Assembly: GCF_014472415.1 (NCBI RefSeq)
Contig: NZ_JACSZV010000037.1
Coordinates: 1-64,000, forward strand
Direction of reading: 5' to 3'
Origin: Pseudomonas sp. N40(2020)
Lineage (GTDB): Bacteria; Pseudomonadota; Gammaproteobacteria; Pseudomonadales; Pseudomonadaceae
Length of the DNA stretch: 64,000 nt
The notes beneath the pieces are model-generated. The model searched no databases, was not told the origin of the DNA, and saw nothing but the letters and a program-made list of their open reading frames with translations. The position numbers were made by a program, and so were the translations under genes. This document shows positions 44,710-53,951 of the stretch, in pieces; the stretch's first letter is position 1, and each line of letters starts with the position of its first letter.

Positions 44710-46116
44710 ATGGCTCAAGCCACATCCAAAACCAGCAGCGCCTACGATGAAGTCAATACATTCAGCCACTTGTATGACCGTGGCGAAGGACTGGTCAATG
44801 GCAAGCCCTCATACACTGCCGATCAGGCCGCTGACGAAATCCTGCGCAAGGGCCTGTCGTGGGGCGATAAAAATGCCGACGGTAAGATCAGCCTCAGTTA
44901 CACCTTCCTCACCGACCAACCGGCCAACTACAACCCGAAAATCGGCAACTTCAGCGAATTCAGCGCCCAGCAAAAGGCTCAAGCCGTGCTGGCCATGCAA
45001 TCCTGGGCCGACGTCGCCAACGTCACCTTCACCGAAGGCAAGGGCGGCGACGGTCATATGACGTTCGGCAACTACGACGTCAGCACCGGCGGCGCGGCGT
45101 TCGCCTACTTGCCGAGCGGCGGCAGTTATGACGGCCAGTCGTGGTACTTGATCAACGATCAATATCAGGTCAACAAAACCCCGGACACCAATAACTACGG
45201 GCGTCAGACCCTGACCCATGAGATCGGCCACACCCTCGGCCTGTCCCACCCCGGCGCCTACAACGCCGGCAATGGCAACCCGACCTACGCTGACGCCAAG
45301 TACGCCGAAGACACCCGTGGCTATAGCCTGATGAGCTACTGGAGCGAGGCCAATACCGACCAGAACTTCAGCAAGGACGGCAGCGGCGCCTATGCCTCGG
45401 CGCCGTTGCTGGACGATATCGTTGCCGTACAGAAACTGTATGGCGCCAACTACGAGACACGCGCCGATAACACCACGTACGGTTTCAGTTCCAACGCCGG
45501 ACGCGATTTCTACAGCGCCATTTCGGCGTCGTCGAAACTGGTGTTCTCGGTGTGGGACGGTGGCGGCGATGACACGTTGAATTTCTCTGGCTTCACCCAG
45601 AACCAGAAAATCAACCTCAATGAAGGTTCGTTCTCTGATGTCGGTGGTCTGGTCGGTAACGTATCCATTGCCTATGGCGTGACCATCGAAAACGCGCTGG
45701 GCGGTTCAGGCAATGACCTGCTGATCGGCAATTCGGCGGTCAATATTCTGAATGGCGGTGCCGGCAACGACATTCTCTACGGTGGCGGTGGCGGTGATAC
45801 TTTGTGGGGCGGCGAGGGCGCAGACACCTTTGTGTTCGGTGCAGCCAGCGATTCGACCAATAACCAGCCGGACTGGATCATGGATTTCAAGAGTGGCCTG
45901 GACAAGATCGACCTGTCGGGCATTGCCGGGTTTGCGAATGGCGCTGCTTCGCTGAATTTCGTCAACGGTTTCACCGGGCATGCGGGGGACGCGATTTTGA
46001 CTTACTACGCGCAGAGCGATCAGACCACGCTGTTGGTTGACCTGACGGGGCAGGGCGAGATTGATTTTGCCGTAGGTGTGGTGGGGCAGGCGTTGGCGAC
46101 CGATATTGTTGCGTGA
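44710..46116 (+). CDS. aprA: Serralysin-type alkaline metalloprotease (AprA-like)
   Basis: This 468 aa secreted zinc protease has HEIGHTLGLSHPG (three His ligands plus catalytic Glu) at about residue 177 and the Met-turn SLMSYW. Calcium-binding RTX nonapeptides follow (GGSGNDLLIGN, GGAGNDILYGG, GGGGDTLWGG). There is no N-terminal signal peptide; the C-terminal DIVA ending is a type I secretion signal. The usual aprDEF transporter and inhibitor genes are absent next to it, so secretion must use a system encoded elsewhere. AAGG precedes the ATG. Confidence 0.95.
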   Translation: MAQATSKTSSAYDEVNTFSHLYDRGEGLVNGKPSYTADQAADEILRKGLSWGDKNADGKISLSYTFLTDQPANYNPKIGNFSEFSAQQKAQAVLAMQSWADVANVTFTEGKGGDGHMTFGNYDVSTGGAAFAYLPSGGSYDGQSWYLINDQYQVNKTPDTNNYGRQTLTHEIGHTLGLSHPGAYNAGNGNPTYADAKYAEDTRGYSLMSYWSEANTDQNFSKDGSGAYASAPLLDDIVAVQKLYGANYETRADNTTYGFSSNAGRDFYSAISASSKLVFSVWDGGGDDTLNFSGFTQNQKINLNEGSFSDVGGLVGNVSIAYGVTIENALGGSGNDLLIGNSAVNILNGGAGNDILYGGGGGDTLWGGEGADTFVFGAASDSTNNQPDWIMDFKSGLDKIDLSGIAGFANGAASLNFVNGFTGHAGDAILTYYAQSDQTTLLVDLTGQGEIDFAVGVVGQALATDIVA

Positions 46117-46241
46117 TGCCTGAAAAGCGGCTCTCACCCTGATGGGGTGCGGGCCGTTGGCCGTTCGGCTGTGAACCTCCCGTGAGCGGAACACATGGGC
46201 TATACCTGAAGCGGTCTCTTTGCCGTATTCAGGAGAAACCC

Positions 46242-46610
46242 ATGAAAACCCCCGGCCCCACTCCCGTCATTGCCCTCGAACAACTCATCGGTTGCCTGGT
46301 GGTGAAATTCCACGGCATCCAGGTCGCCGCGTCCTCCCACGTGATGGTCCTCAATGAGGCCAACTACCCGCCGGTGTACTACATCCCCCGCGAAGACATC
46401 GACGAAAAGTATTTCGCCCGCACCGATCACACCAGTTACTGCCCGTACAAGGGCGACGCCAATTACTTCAGTTTGCAGGTGCCGGGGCATGAGGGGGCGA
46501 ATGCGGTGTGGACTTACGAAAATCCGAAAATATCGGTTGATCAGATCAAAAACTATGTCGCGTTCTATCCGGATCAAGTGAAGTTCGAGGTGATCAAAGC
46601 GGATGACTGA
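46242..46610 (+). CDS. DUF427 domain protein
   Basis: This 122 aa protein carries the DUF427 core: NYPPVYYIPREDIDEKYF, then T-x-x-x-CPYKGDANYF. It is a small soluble beta-rich protein of unknown function. AGGAG lies 7 bp before the ATG at 46242. It stands alone between aprA and a convergent transporter gene. Confidence 0.85.
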   Translation: MKTPGPTPVIALEQLIGCLVVKFHGIQVAASSHVMVLNEANYPPVYYIPREDIDEKYFARTDHTSYCPYKGDANYFSLQVPGHEGANAVWTYENPKISVDQIKNYVAFYPDQVKFEVIKADD

Positions 46611-46657
46611 TTCAAGTAATGGTGGCGACAGCGTTAAGTCTCTCGCCACCGCTTGTC

Positions 46658-48292
46658 TCAGTTCTTATCGAGATCGATATTCTTCGTCTCACGCAAACAG
46701 ATCATCCCCACCACCAGGCTCACCCCGGTAATCAGCACCGGATACCACAGCCCATAAAAAATATCCCCGGTGTACACCACCAGTGCGAACGACACGGTTG
46801 GCAGGAAACCGCCAAACCAGCCGTTGCCGATGTGGTACGGCAAGGACATCGAGGTGTAGCGGATGCGGGTCGGGAACAGCTCAACCATCAGCGCCGCCAG
46901 CGGCCCGTAGCACATGGCCGAGATGATGATCAGCGCGACGATCAGGGCGACGATCAGGGCGACGATCATTGGCTTGTTGATCTGCTGCATATCCGCCTGT
47001 TGCGGGTAGCCGGCGAGGGTGATTGCGCCGCGCAACGCCGCTTCGTCGAAGCCGTCGAGTTTCACGTCGCCAACGCTGACTTGCACCGCGCTGCCGGCCG
47101 GCGCGGCGGCACTGGAGTAGGGCAGGCCTTGCTTGACCAGGAAGGTTTTGACCTTGTCACACGGGCTATCGAATTTGGCTTTGCCCACTGGGTCGAACTG
47201 GAAGGTGCAGGTCGCAGGATCGGCCAGCACGATGATCGGCGCCTGACGGCTGGCCTGATCGATGGCCGGGTTGGCGTAATGGGCGAGGGATTTGAATATC
47301 GGGAAGTACAGCGCCGTCGCCAGCAGCAGGCCGAGCATCAGTATCGGTTTGCGCCCGACCTTGTCCGACAGCCAGCCAAAAAAGATGAAAAACGGTGCGC
47401 CGATGACCACGCTGATGATCAGCAAGGTGTTGGCCACCGCCGGGTCCATTTTCAGGAACTGGGTGAGGAAGAACAGCACGTAAAACTGCGCTGCGTAGAA
47501 CGTCACCGCTTGCCCGGCGTTGATGCTGAACAGGGCGATCAGCACCACTTTGAGGTTTTCCCACTTGCCGAAGGATTCGCGAATCGGCGCCTTGGAGGTT
47601 TTGCCTTCCTCTTTCATCTTCAGATACGCCGGCGACTCGTGCAGGCTCAGGCGAATCCAGGTGGAAATGCCCAGCAGCACAATCGACAGCAGGAACGGAA
47701 TGCGCCAGCCCCACACTTCAAACTGATCGCCAGTGAAGTAGCGGCAACCGAGCACTACCAGCAGCGAAAGCAGCAGGCCGAGGGTGGCGGTGGATTGAAT
47801 CCAGCTAGTGTGGAAACCGCGTTTGCCGATTGGCGCGTGCTCCGCCACGTAAGTCGCGGCGCCGCCGTATTCACCGCCGAGCGCCAGGCCCTGGAGCATG
47901 CGCAGCACCACCAGAATGATGGGTGCGGCGATGCCGATGCTGGCGTAGGTCGGCAGCAGTCCGACGCAGAAGGTCGCGACGCCCATCAGGATGATGGTCG
48001 CGAGGAAGGTGTATTTACGCCCGATCATGTCCCCCAACCGACCGAACACCAGCGCCCCGAACGGCCGCACGATAAACCCGGCGGCAAACGCCATCAGCGC
48101 AAAGATGAACGCTGTGGTGTCGTTGACCCCGGCGAAGAACTGCTTGCTGATCACCGCCGCGAGGGCGCCGTAGAGGAAGAAGTCATACCACTCGAACACC
48201 GTCCCCAAGGAGGAGGCGAAGATGACTTTGCGTGTATCCGGGCTGGTGTCCGTGCTGCGCACGGCGTCCAGCGGCTGAACGTGTTCTGACAT
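46658..48292 (-). CDS. MHS-family MFS transporter
   Basis: This 544 aa inner-membrane symporter belongs to the metabolite:H+ symporter family. The first helix has SSLGTVFEWYDFFLYG; the loop after helix 2 is GRLGDMIGRKYTFL, and GGEYGGAATYVAEHAP is a family signature. An unusual periplasmic loop of about 100 residues (about 360-460) contains two Cys, possibly a disulfide. The ATG at 48292 (MSEHVQPLD) has GAGG upstream. It is downstream of a GMC oxidoreductase but a REPIN lies between them. Substrate unknown. Confidence 0.88.
   Translation of the reverse strand: MSEHVQPLDAVRSTDTSPDTRKVIFASSLGTVFEWYDFFLYGALAAVISKQFFAGVNDTTAFIFALMAFAAGFIVRPFGALVFGRLGDMIGRKYTFLATIILMGVATFCVGLLPTYASIGIAAPIILVVLRMLQGLALGGEYGGAATYVAEHAPIGKRGFHTSWIQSTATLGLLLSLLVVLGCRYFTGDQFEVWGWRIPFLLSIVLLGISTWIRLSLHESPAYLKMKEEGKTSKAPIRESFGKWENLKVVLIALFSINAGQAVTFYAAQFYVLFFLTQFLKMDPAVANTLLIISVVIGAPFFIFFGWLSDKVGRKPILMLGLLLATALYFPIFKSLAHYANPAIDQASRQAPIIVLADPATCTFQFDPVGKAKFDSPCDKVKTFLVKQGLPYSSAAAPAGSAVQVSVGDVKLDGFDEAALRGAITLAGYPQQADMQQINKPMIVALIVALIVALIIISAMCYGPLAALMVELFPTRIRYTSMSLPYHIGNGWFGGFLPTVSFALVVYTGDIFYGLWYPVLITGVSLVVGMICLRETKNIDLDKN
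46935..46970 (-). repeat. 12-bp tandem repeat within the transporter gene
   Basis: Three units of GCGACGATCAGG (the last with two changes at its end) encode IVAL repeats in a membrane helix (MIVALIVALIVALIII). The unit is a multiple of three, so copy-number change keeps the frame. Confidence 0.85.
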
Positions 48293-48379
48293 ATCGGTAT
48301 CCCTCACAGTGATTGTTTTTGTTGTTCCACTGGTGTTGCGTGTCCGGGTGATGCGCGATGCCTTGAATCTGGTGCAAGT

Positions 48380-48477
48380 CCCCTGTGGGAGCCAGCCTGC
48401 TGGCGATGGCGGTGCATCAGCCATAGAGATGTTGGATGTCAGTCCGTCATCGCCAGCAGGCTAGCTCCTACAGGGGG
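48380..48477. repeat. REPIN overlapping the end of the GMC gene
   Basis: Units at 48380-48412 and 48446-48477 are inverted copies with GCCAGCCTGCTGGCGATG and its partner. The right unit encodes the last residues (VGASLLAMTD) of the GMC oxidoreductase. Confidence 0.85.
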
Positions 48478-50088
48478 TGGGTTTACGGTTGGAGAAAGGA
48501 TCAGCTGCGCAGCCTTCTCGGCAATCATCAGCGTAGGCGAACAGGTATTACCCGAGGTAATGCGCGGCATGATCGATGCGTCGGCAATGCGCAACCCGGG
48601 TACACCATGTACGCGCAGTTGCGCATCGACCACCGCATCACCGTCATTACCCATGCGGCACGTACCGACCGGATGGAAAATCGTTGTGCCGATTCTGGCC
48701 GCCGCTTCGTGCAGTTGTTCTTCGCTTTGCAGGCTATCCCCGGGCAGATACTCGACCGGTTTGAACGCTTGCAGGGCCGGGGCGCTGACGATGCGTCGGG
48801 TCAGGCGGATCGCATCGGCGGCCACGCGCAGGTCTTCGGGATGGCTGAGGTAATTGGGCTGAATCAGCGGCGCGTCTTGCGGGTTCGCGGAACGGATTTC
48901 GATGCGGCCACGGCTCTGCGGACGCAGGTCACAGACCGACGCGGTGAAGGCCGGGAAGCTGTGCAACGGTTCGCCGAAACGCTCCAGCGACAATGGCTGC
49001 ACGTGGTATTCAAGATTCGCCGACGTCTGCTCCGGCCCGGATCGGGCGAACGCCCCCAACTGACTCGGCGCCATCGACAACGGCCCGCTGCGGTCATACA
49101 GATAACGCAGGCCCATGCCCATCTTGCCCCACACACTGCCGGCGATCTGGTTGAGGGTGCGGGCGTTTTCCAGTTTGTAGATCAGGCGCAGTTGCAGGTG
49201 ATCCTGCAGATTGCCGCCGACACCCGGCAGCTCATGAATCACGCCGATGCCGAGGCGTTCCAGCAGCGGACGCGGGCCAATCCCGGAACGCTGCAGAATG
49301 CTCGGCGAACCCACGGAGCCGGCGCACAACACGATCTCTTTGCGCGCCTTGAAGCTTTTCACCTGGCCTTCATGACGGGCGCTGACCTTCGATGCGCGAC
49401 CGTCCTCCAGCAGAACACGATCCACTTCAACCCCGGTCAACACGGCCAGATTGGTCCGGGATCGCACCGGTTTGAGAAAGGCTTTTGCCGCATTCCAGCG
49501 CACGCCGGCCTTCTGGTTGACCTGAAAGTAGCCGCAGCCTTCGTTGTCGCCCTGATTGAAGTCATCGATGCTGGCGATGCCGCTCTGCTCGGCGGCGCTG
49601 CGAAACGCATCGAGAATCGGCCACGACAGCCGCTGTTGCTCGACACGCCATTCGCCTTTGGCACCGTGAAAATCAGCGGCGCCGGCAAAATGGTTTTCGC
49701 TTTGTTTGAACAGCGGCAGCACGTCATCCCAGGCCCAGCCCGGATTGCCCTCGGCTGCCCAGCCGTCATAGTCGCCGGCCTGGCCGCGCATGTAGATCAT
49801 GCCGTTGATTGAAGAACAGCCACCGAGCACTTTGCCGCGCGGATAACTCAGGCTGCGGCCTTGCAAACCGGGTTGCGCTTCGGTCTTGAAGCACCAGTCG
49901 GTACGCGGGTTGCCGATGCAAAACAGGTAACCGACGGGGATGTGAATCCACGCATAGTTGTCGCGCCCGCCCGCTTCGAGCAACAGCACGCGCTGCTGCG
50001 GATCGGCCGACAGTCGATTGGCCAGCAAGCACCCGGCAGGGCCGGCGCCGACCACGATGTAGTCGTATTCATCAAGGGAAGTCTGCAT
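48439..50088 (-). CDS. GMC family oxidoreductase (choline-dehydrogenase-like)
   Basis: This 549 aa FAD enzyme begins with the dinucleotide motif DYIVVGAGPAGCLLA, followed by LLLEAGG and the GMC signature GKVLGGCSSINGMIYMRG. The active-site His lies in FHPVGTCRMG. It oxidises an alcohol; choline, a glycol or a terpene alcohol are all possible. The ATG at 50088 has GAGGTCAGGGA upstream. The final ten or so residues come from a REP element, so the original stop was lost or shifted. A divergent LysR gene probably regulates it. Confidence 0.9.
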   Translation of the reverse strand: MQTSLDEYDYIVVGAGPAGCLLANRLSADPQQRVLLLEAGGRDNYAWIHIPVGYLFCIGNPRTDWCFKTEAQPGLQGRSLSYPRGKVLGGCSSINGMIYMRGQAGDYDGWAAEGNPGWAWDDVLPLFKQSENHFAGAADFHGAKGEWRVEQQRLSWPILDAFRSAAEQSGIASIDDFNQGDNEGCGYFQVNQKAGVRWNAAKAFLKPVRSRTNLAVLTGVEVDRVLLEDGRASKVSARHEGQVKSFKARKEIVLCAGSVGSPSILQRSGIGPRPLLERLGIGVIHELPGVGGNLQDHLQLRLIYKLENARTLNQIAGSVWGKMGMGLRYLYDRSGPLSMAPSQLGAFARSGPEQTSANLEYHVQPLSLERFGEPLHSFPAFTASVCDLRPQSRGRIEIRSANPQDAPLIQPNYLSHPEDLRVAADAIRLTRRIVSAPALQAFKPVEYLPGDSLQSEEQLHEAAARIGTTIFHPVGTCRMGNDGDAVVDAQLRVHGVPGLRIADASIMPRITSGNTCSPTLMIAEKAAQLILSPTVNPPPVGASLLAMTD

Positions 50089-50221
50089 TCCCTGACCTCG
50101 CTTTTTGTTTTTATTGTCGGACACTCTAGTTGTTAGCTTTCGTCAAAAGAATGTTAGTTTTTGCGCAGCCGCTGTGCGTTTTTAAACAGCCCTGAATGAC
50201 GATAGCTGACAAGGACACCCC

Positions 50222-51109
50222 ATGTTCGACTGGAACGATCTGCGGTTCTTTCTGGAGTTGCAACGCAGTGGCCGCCTGCTCACCGCCGCCCGCCGCTTGA
50301 ACACCACCCACGCCACCGTCGCCCGCCACATCGAGGCCATCGAAAAAAGCCTCGGCACCGCGCTGTTCGTCCAGCACGCCCAAGGCTACGAAATGACCCC
50401 GGCGGGGGAGGCGCTGCTCAAGCACGCCGAAGCCATGGAAAACGTCGCCCTGCTGGCCCAGGAGGAAATCACTCAATCCACTGCGCCACTGGGCAAAATC
50501 CGTGTCGGCGTCACTGAAGGCCTCGGCATCAAGTTTCTCGCCAGCCGCATGATCGGTCTGTTCGAGCGCTACCCCGGTCTGGAAGTGGAATTGGTCGCGG
50601 TGCCGCGCTTCGTCAGCATCCTTAACCGCGAGGCAGAAATCAGCATTCATCTGGAGCGTCCGGCGGCGGACATGCTCGTTACCCGCAAACTGACGGACTA
50701 CCGTTTGGCCCTCTATGCCAGCCAGCGTTACCTCGACAACGCGCCACCGTTGCGCAGCCGGGAAGACCTCGGGCGGCATGCATGGATCGGATACGTCGAT
50801 GATCTGCTGTTCAGTCAGGAGTTGATGTTCCTCAACAGCTTTTGCCGCAGTCCTCGGGTGGTGTTCCATAGCACCAGCGTCATCGCCCAGCAGGAAGCCG
50901 CTCGCTCGGGATTGGGCATTGCCGTGTTGCCGTGCTACATGGCGGCCTCTGAGCCGGATCTGGTGCCCTTGCTGCCGGACGAAAGCATCGAACGCAGTTA
51001 CTGGATCAGCACCCGGCGCGAGTTGCACAAGTCGGTGCGGCTGCGGGTGGTCTGGGATTATGTGGTGGGGTTGTGTGAGGCGGAGCAGGGGTTGTTGCTC
51101 AACTCCTGA
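50222..51109 (+). CDS. LysR-family transcriptional regulator
   Basis: This 295 aa regulator begins MFDWNDLRFFLELQRSGRLL, with helix-turn-helix LTAARRLNTTHATVARHIEA and a normal effector domain. Divergent from the GMC gene over 133 bp, so it probably controls the GMC oxidoreductase and perhaps the transporter beyond. Inducer unknown. Confidence 0.88.
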   Translation: MFDWNDLRFFLELQRSGRLLTAARRLNTTHATVARHIEAIEKSLGTALFVQHAQGYEMTPAGEALLKHAEAMENVALLAQEEITQSTAPLGKIRVGVTEGLGIKFLASRMIGLFERYPGLEVELVAVPRFVSILNREAEISIHLERPAADMLVTRKLTDYRLALYASQRYLDNAPPLRSREDLGRHAWIGYVDDLLFSQELMFLNSFCRSPRVVFHSTSVIAQQEAARSGLGIAVLPCYMAASEPDLVPLLPDESIERSYWISTRRELHKSVRLRVVWDYVVGLCEAEQGLLLNS

Positions 51110-51134
51110 GATCTTTTGATCTTTCAGGTTGATT

Positions 51135-51156
51135 AATATATGGATCTCCGTATATT
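51135..51156. promoter_or_regulatory. ArsR operator candidate
   Basis: A dyad AATATA-N10-TATATT with a GG/CC pair inside lies 29 bp upstream of the arsR ATG. Its AT-rich palindrome in front of an ArsR gene fits an autoregulatory operator. Confidence 0.65.
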
Positions 51157-51184
51157 CGGCAGTCCATATGTACGGTGCGCCCTG

Positions 51185-51532
51185 ATGATCACGCCCCCCG
51201 AACTCTTCAAAAGCCTCGCCGACGAGACCCGTGTCCGCGCTACGCTGCTGATCGCCGCTCAAGGCGAACTCTGCGTTTGCGAGCTTATGTGTGCCCTCAA
51301 TGACAGCCAGCCGAAGATCAGCCGCCATCTCGCGCAACTGCGCAGCAACGGGCTGCTGCTTGATCGTCGGCAGGGCCAGTGGGTCTATTACCGGCTCAAC
51401 CCGGATCTGCCCGATTGGGTTCATCAAATCCTGCAAGTGACGTCGAAGGCTAACGCCGACTGGCTCAAGGACAACGCCTCGCGCTTGCTGAACATGGATG
51501 ATCGTCCCGTCCGCGAAGCAGCGTGCTGCTGA
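51185..51532 (+). CDS. arsR: Arsenic-responsive repressor ArsR
   Basis: This 115 aa ArsR/SmtB repressor releases DNA when As(III) or Sb(III) binds. The metal site ELCVCELMCAL lies on the recognition-helix arm, followed by SQPKISRHLAQLR. The ATG at 51185 (MITPPELFKSLADETR) is the standard start. First gene of an arsR-arsC-arsH run. Confidence 0.93.
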   Translation: MITPPELFKSLADETRVRATLLIAAQGELCVCELMCALNDSQPKISRHLAQLRSNGLLLDRRQGQWVYYRLNPDLPDWVHQILQVTSKANADWLKDNASRLLNMDDRPVREAACC

Positions 51533-51558
51533 ATTATTAACGTCCGCAGGAGCCCCCC

Positions 51559-52029
51559 ATGCGAGTTCTGTTCATGTGCACGGCCAACAGTTGCCGGAGC
51601 ATTCTTTCCGAAGCCATGTTCAATCACCTGGCGCGCCCGGGTTTCGAGGCGCTGAGTTCTGGCAGTTTCCCTAAAGGCCAGGTGCTGCCACGCAGTCTTG
51701 CCACGCTGCAACAGGCCGGTATTTCCATCGATGGCCTGTACAGCAAAGGCAATGACGCCTTCGAAGACAACCCGCCGGACATCGTCATCACCGTCTGCGA
51801 CAAGGCCGCCGGTGAAAGCTGCCCGGTGTACTTCGGTCCGGCGCTGAAAGCCCATTGGGGCCTGGAAGATCCCTCCGATGTGACCGGTGACGAGGCCGCA
51901 GTGGATGCGGCGTTCAGTGCCACGCTGGCGATCATCGAGCGGCGCTGTGCGACCTTCCTCGGCCTGCCTTTTGCAACGCTCAGCCGCGCAGAACTGCAGC
52001 GTGAGCTGGATCGAATCGGCTCCCTGTAA
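51559..52029 (+). CDS. arsC: Arsenate reductase ArsC (thioredoxin-type)
   Basis: This 156 aa low-molecular-weight-phosphatase-type reductase converts As(V) to As(III). The P-loop MCTANSCRS (C-x5-R) is intact and the resolving cysteines lie in VCDKAAGESCPVYFG. It needs thioredoxin. It is 26 bp after arsR. No arsB or acr3 efflux gene lies between it and arsH, so the As(III) made would need a pump encoded elsewhere. Confidence 0.93.
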   Translation: MRVLFMCTANSCRSILSEAMFNHLARPGFEALSSGSFPKGQVLPRSLATLQQAGISIDGLYSKGNDAFEDNPPDIVITVCDKAAGESCPVYFGPALKAHWGLEDPSDVTGDEAAVDAAFSATLAIIERRCATFLGLPFATLSRAELQRELDRIGSL

Positions 52030-52041
52030 GCCGGAGGATAT

Positions 52042-52740
52042 ATGTCAGAACATCTGCCCAACCTTGATCCAACCCTGTTCGAAGGCTTTAAAGCCACGAC
52101 CTCGGGCGAACACAAACCGCGCATCCTGTTGCTCTACGGCTCGACCCGCGAACGCTCTTTCAGCCGTTTGCTGGTAGAGGAAGCCGCACGCTTGCTCGAA
52201 CACTTCGGCGCCGAGACGCGCATTTTCAACCCGTCCGGTTTGCCATTGCCCGACGACGTCCCCGTCGACCATCCGAAAGTGCAGGAGCTGCGCGAACTGG
52301 TGCTGTGGTCGGAAGGTCAGGTCTGGTGTTCGCCAGAACGTCATGGCGCCATGTCGGCGGTGTTCAAGGCACAGATCGACTGGATTCCGCTGGAGCTTGG
52401 CGCCGTTCGCCCGACCCAGGGCAAAACCCTGGCGGTGATGCAGGTGTGCGGTGGATCGCAGTCGTTCAACGTCGTCAATCAACTGCGGGTGTTGGGACGC
52501 TGGATGCGCATGTTCACCATCCCCAACCAGTCCTCGGTGCCCAAGGCTTACATGGAGTTCGACGAGGCAGGGCGGATGAAACCGTCGCCGTTCTATGACC
52601 GCGTCGTCGACGTGATGGAAGAATTGGTGAAGTTCACCGTGCTGCTGCGCGACCGCCAGGATTTTCTGGTTGATCGGTATTCGGAGCGCAAAGAAACGGC
52701 CGAACAATTGATGGCGCGGGTCAATCAGCGCTCGATCTGA
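52042..52740 (+). CDS. arsH: ArsH organoarsenical oxidase
   Basis: ArsH (232 aa) is an NADPH:FMN oxidoreductase that oxidises trivalent organoarsenicals. Family motifs are LLYGSTRERSFSRLLVEEAA (FMN-binding) and VWCSPERHGAMSAVFKAQID. It lies 12 bp after arsC with a GGAGG site, hence the same operon. Confidence 0.95.
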   Translation: MSEHLPNLDPTLFEGFKATTSGEHKPRILLLYGSTRERSFSRLLVEEAARLLEHFGAETRIFNPSGLPLPDDVPVDHPKVQELRELVLWSEGQVWCSPERHGAMSAVFKAQIDWIPLELGAVRPTQGKTLAVMQVCGGSQSFNVVNQLRVLGRWMRMFTIPNQSSVPKAYMEFDEAGRMKPSPFYDRVVDVMEELVKFTVLLRDRQDFLVDRYSERKETAEQLMARVNQRSI

Positions 52741-52768
52741 GCCCGCCGACTTTAAGGGGTGGCTGCGT

Positions 52769-53695
52769 TCAGGCGGACAGCATTTGCGGCGACACCACCC
52801 AGACGCTGCAGGGCATTTTGTACAGCAGGTGTTCCACCGTGCTGCCGACCAACCGGCCGAGGCCGCGATGGCCGACACGGCCCATGATGATCACGTCGAT
52901 GTCATAGGCATCGGCATAGCTGCACAGCACTTTGGCCGGATCGCCCATGATCATGTGTTGGCGCTCCGGCGGGATGCCGTTGCGTTCGGCCAGTGCGCGG
53001 AACGCGGTGGCTTGTGCATCGAACAGTGCTTTGGCGTTGCCCTGCGTGAAAAACGTCGAGGCATTGTCGAATCCGAACTCATCGGCGCTGATCGATGACA
53101 GGTCATAGGCATAGATCACTTCCAGTTCGGCGTCGCTGAGGCTTGCCAGTTTGACGGCCTCACGCAGAATCCGGTCGTTGAAGTCTTCGTACCGGGCGTC
53201 ACGATGAAACGGATCCACAGCGGCAACCATTCGCCGAGGCCGGGCATTGTGCACATGGCTGACGAAATGCAGGGGGACCGGGCATTCGCGCAGCAGGTGC
53301 AGATCGAGTGGCGTGAACATCAGCCGGGACATGAATGAGGCGGGCTCCAGATCCTTGATCAGCAGGGCCATCGGCTGCTCTTTGAGGTGAATCAGGATCT
53401 CGCGCAAGGGGTGCTCGATCCAGACCACCTCGGTCGTCACCGTGACGCCAAGATGACGCAAGGGTCTGGCCTGATCTTCCAGCCACTGGCGGTGACGCTC
53501 GACATAGCCGATACGCATCTGTTCCAGTGCCTGTTCGTTAACCAGTCCGGCGGTTGCCAGACCTTCCAGATAATCGAACGCCACAATGTGCAGCGCCGCC
53601 CCCGAGGCCTTGGCCAGTGCGCCAGCCCGTTCGAATGCGGGGCTGTCTTTCATCAGGGGTGGGGCCACCAGCATGAAACGTGCTTGCTCGGACAT
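52769..53695 (-). CDS. Tandem universal stress protein
   Basis: This 308 aa protein holds two Usp domains. The second ends with the ATP-binding loop GRVGHRGLGRLVGSTVEHLL, matching G-x2-G-x9-G-S/T. The first domain is degenerate. The ATG at 53695 (MSEQARFMLVAPP) has GGGAG upstream. An Anr-like box lies 91 bp upstream. It belongs to the low-oxygen group with the alcohol dehydrogenase and FNR-like gene nearby. Confidence 0.9.
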   Translation of the reverse strand: MSEQARFMLVAPPLMKDSPAFERAGALAKASGAALHIVAFDYLEGLATAGLVNEQALEQMRIGYVERHRQWLEDQARPLRHLGVTVTTEVVWIEHPLREILIHLKEQPMALLIKDLEPASFMSRLMFTPLDLHLLRECPVPLHFVSHVHNARPRRMVAAVDPFHRDARYEDFNDRILREAVKLASLSDAELEVIYAYDLSSISADEFGFDNASTFFTQGNAKALFDAQATAFRALAERNGIPPERQHMIMGDPAKVLCSYADAYDIDVIIMGRVGHRGLGRLVGSTVEHLLYKMPCSVWVVSPQMLSA

Positions 53696-53785
53696 GACAA
53701 AACTCCCGTGGGTAACGGCATGAATGCTTGTGCGCAATGGCGGCAAAGGCGTTGAGTCATCCTGCTCCGTGCCGGGGCTCACGCC

Positions 53786-53799
53786 TTGATCTTTGTCAA
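53786..53799. promoter_or_regulatory. Anr-like box (TTGAT-N4-GTCAA)
   Basis: TTGATCTTTGTCAA differs from the FNR consensus at one base. It lies 91 bp upstream of the leftward Usp gene. Confidence 0.6.
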
Positions 53800-53861
53800 T
53801 GGCAGGGGGCAGCGACGCTGACGCCCGACGCGCGGTAATCGCGCAAGCGATCCCGCAATGG

Positions 53862-53875
53862 TTGATCGTGATCAA
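53862..53875. promoter_or_regulatory. Anr/FNR box (TTGAT-N4-ATCAA)
   Basis: TTGATCGTGATCAA is a perfect FNR-type site, 77 bp upstream of the alcohol dehydrogenase ATG and at a distance suited to activation. Confidence 0.85.
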
Positions 53876-53951
53876 CCTTGTGTCGGTTAAGTCGGCGCAG
53901 TCTCCAATAGGTGCTGCACTCACTGGAACCACCCGCGCAGGAACATCGCTC

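Noticed and set aside
46619..48289. 556-codon plus-strand reading frame opposite the MFS transporter
   Set aside because: It is His/Gln/Arg-rich with no domain; the opposite strand encodes a clear transporter with family motifs.
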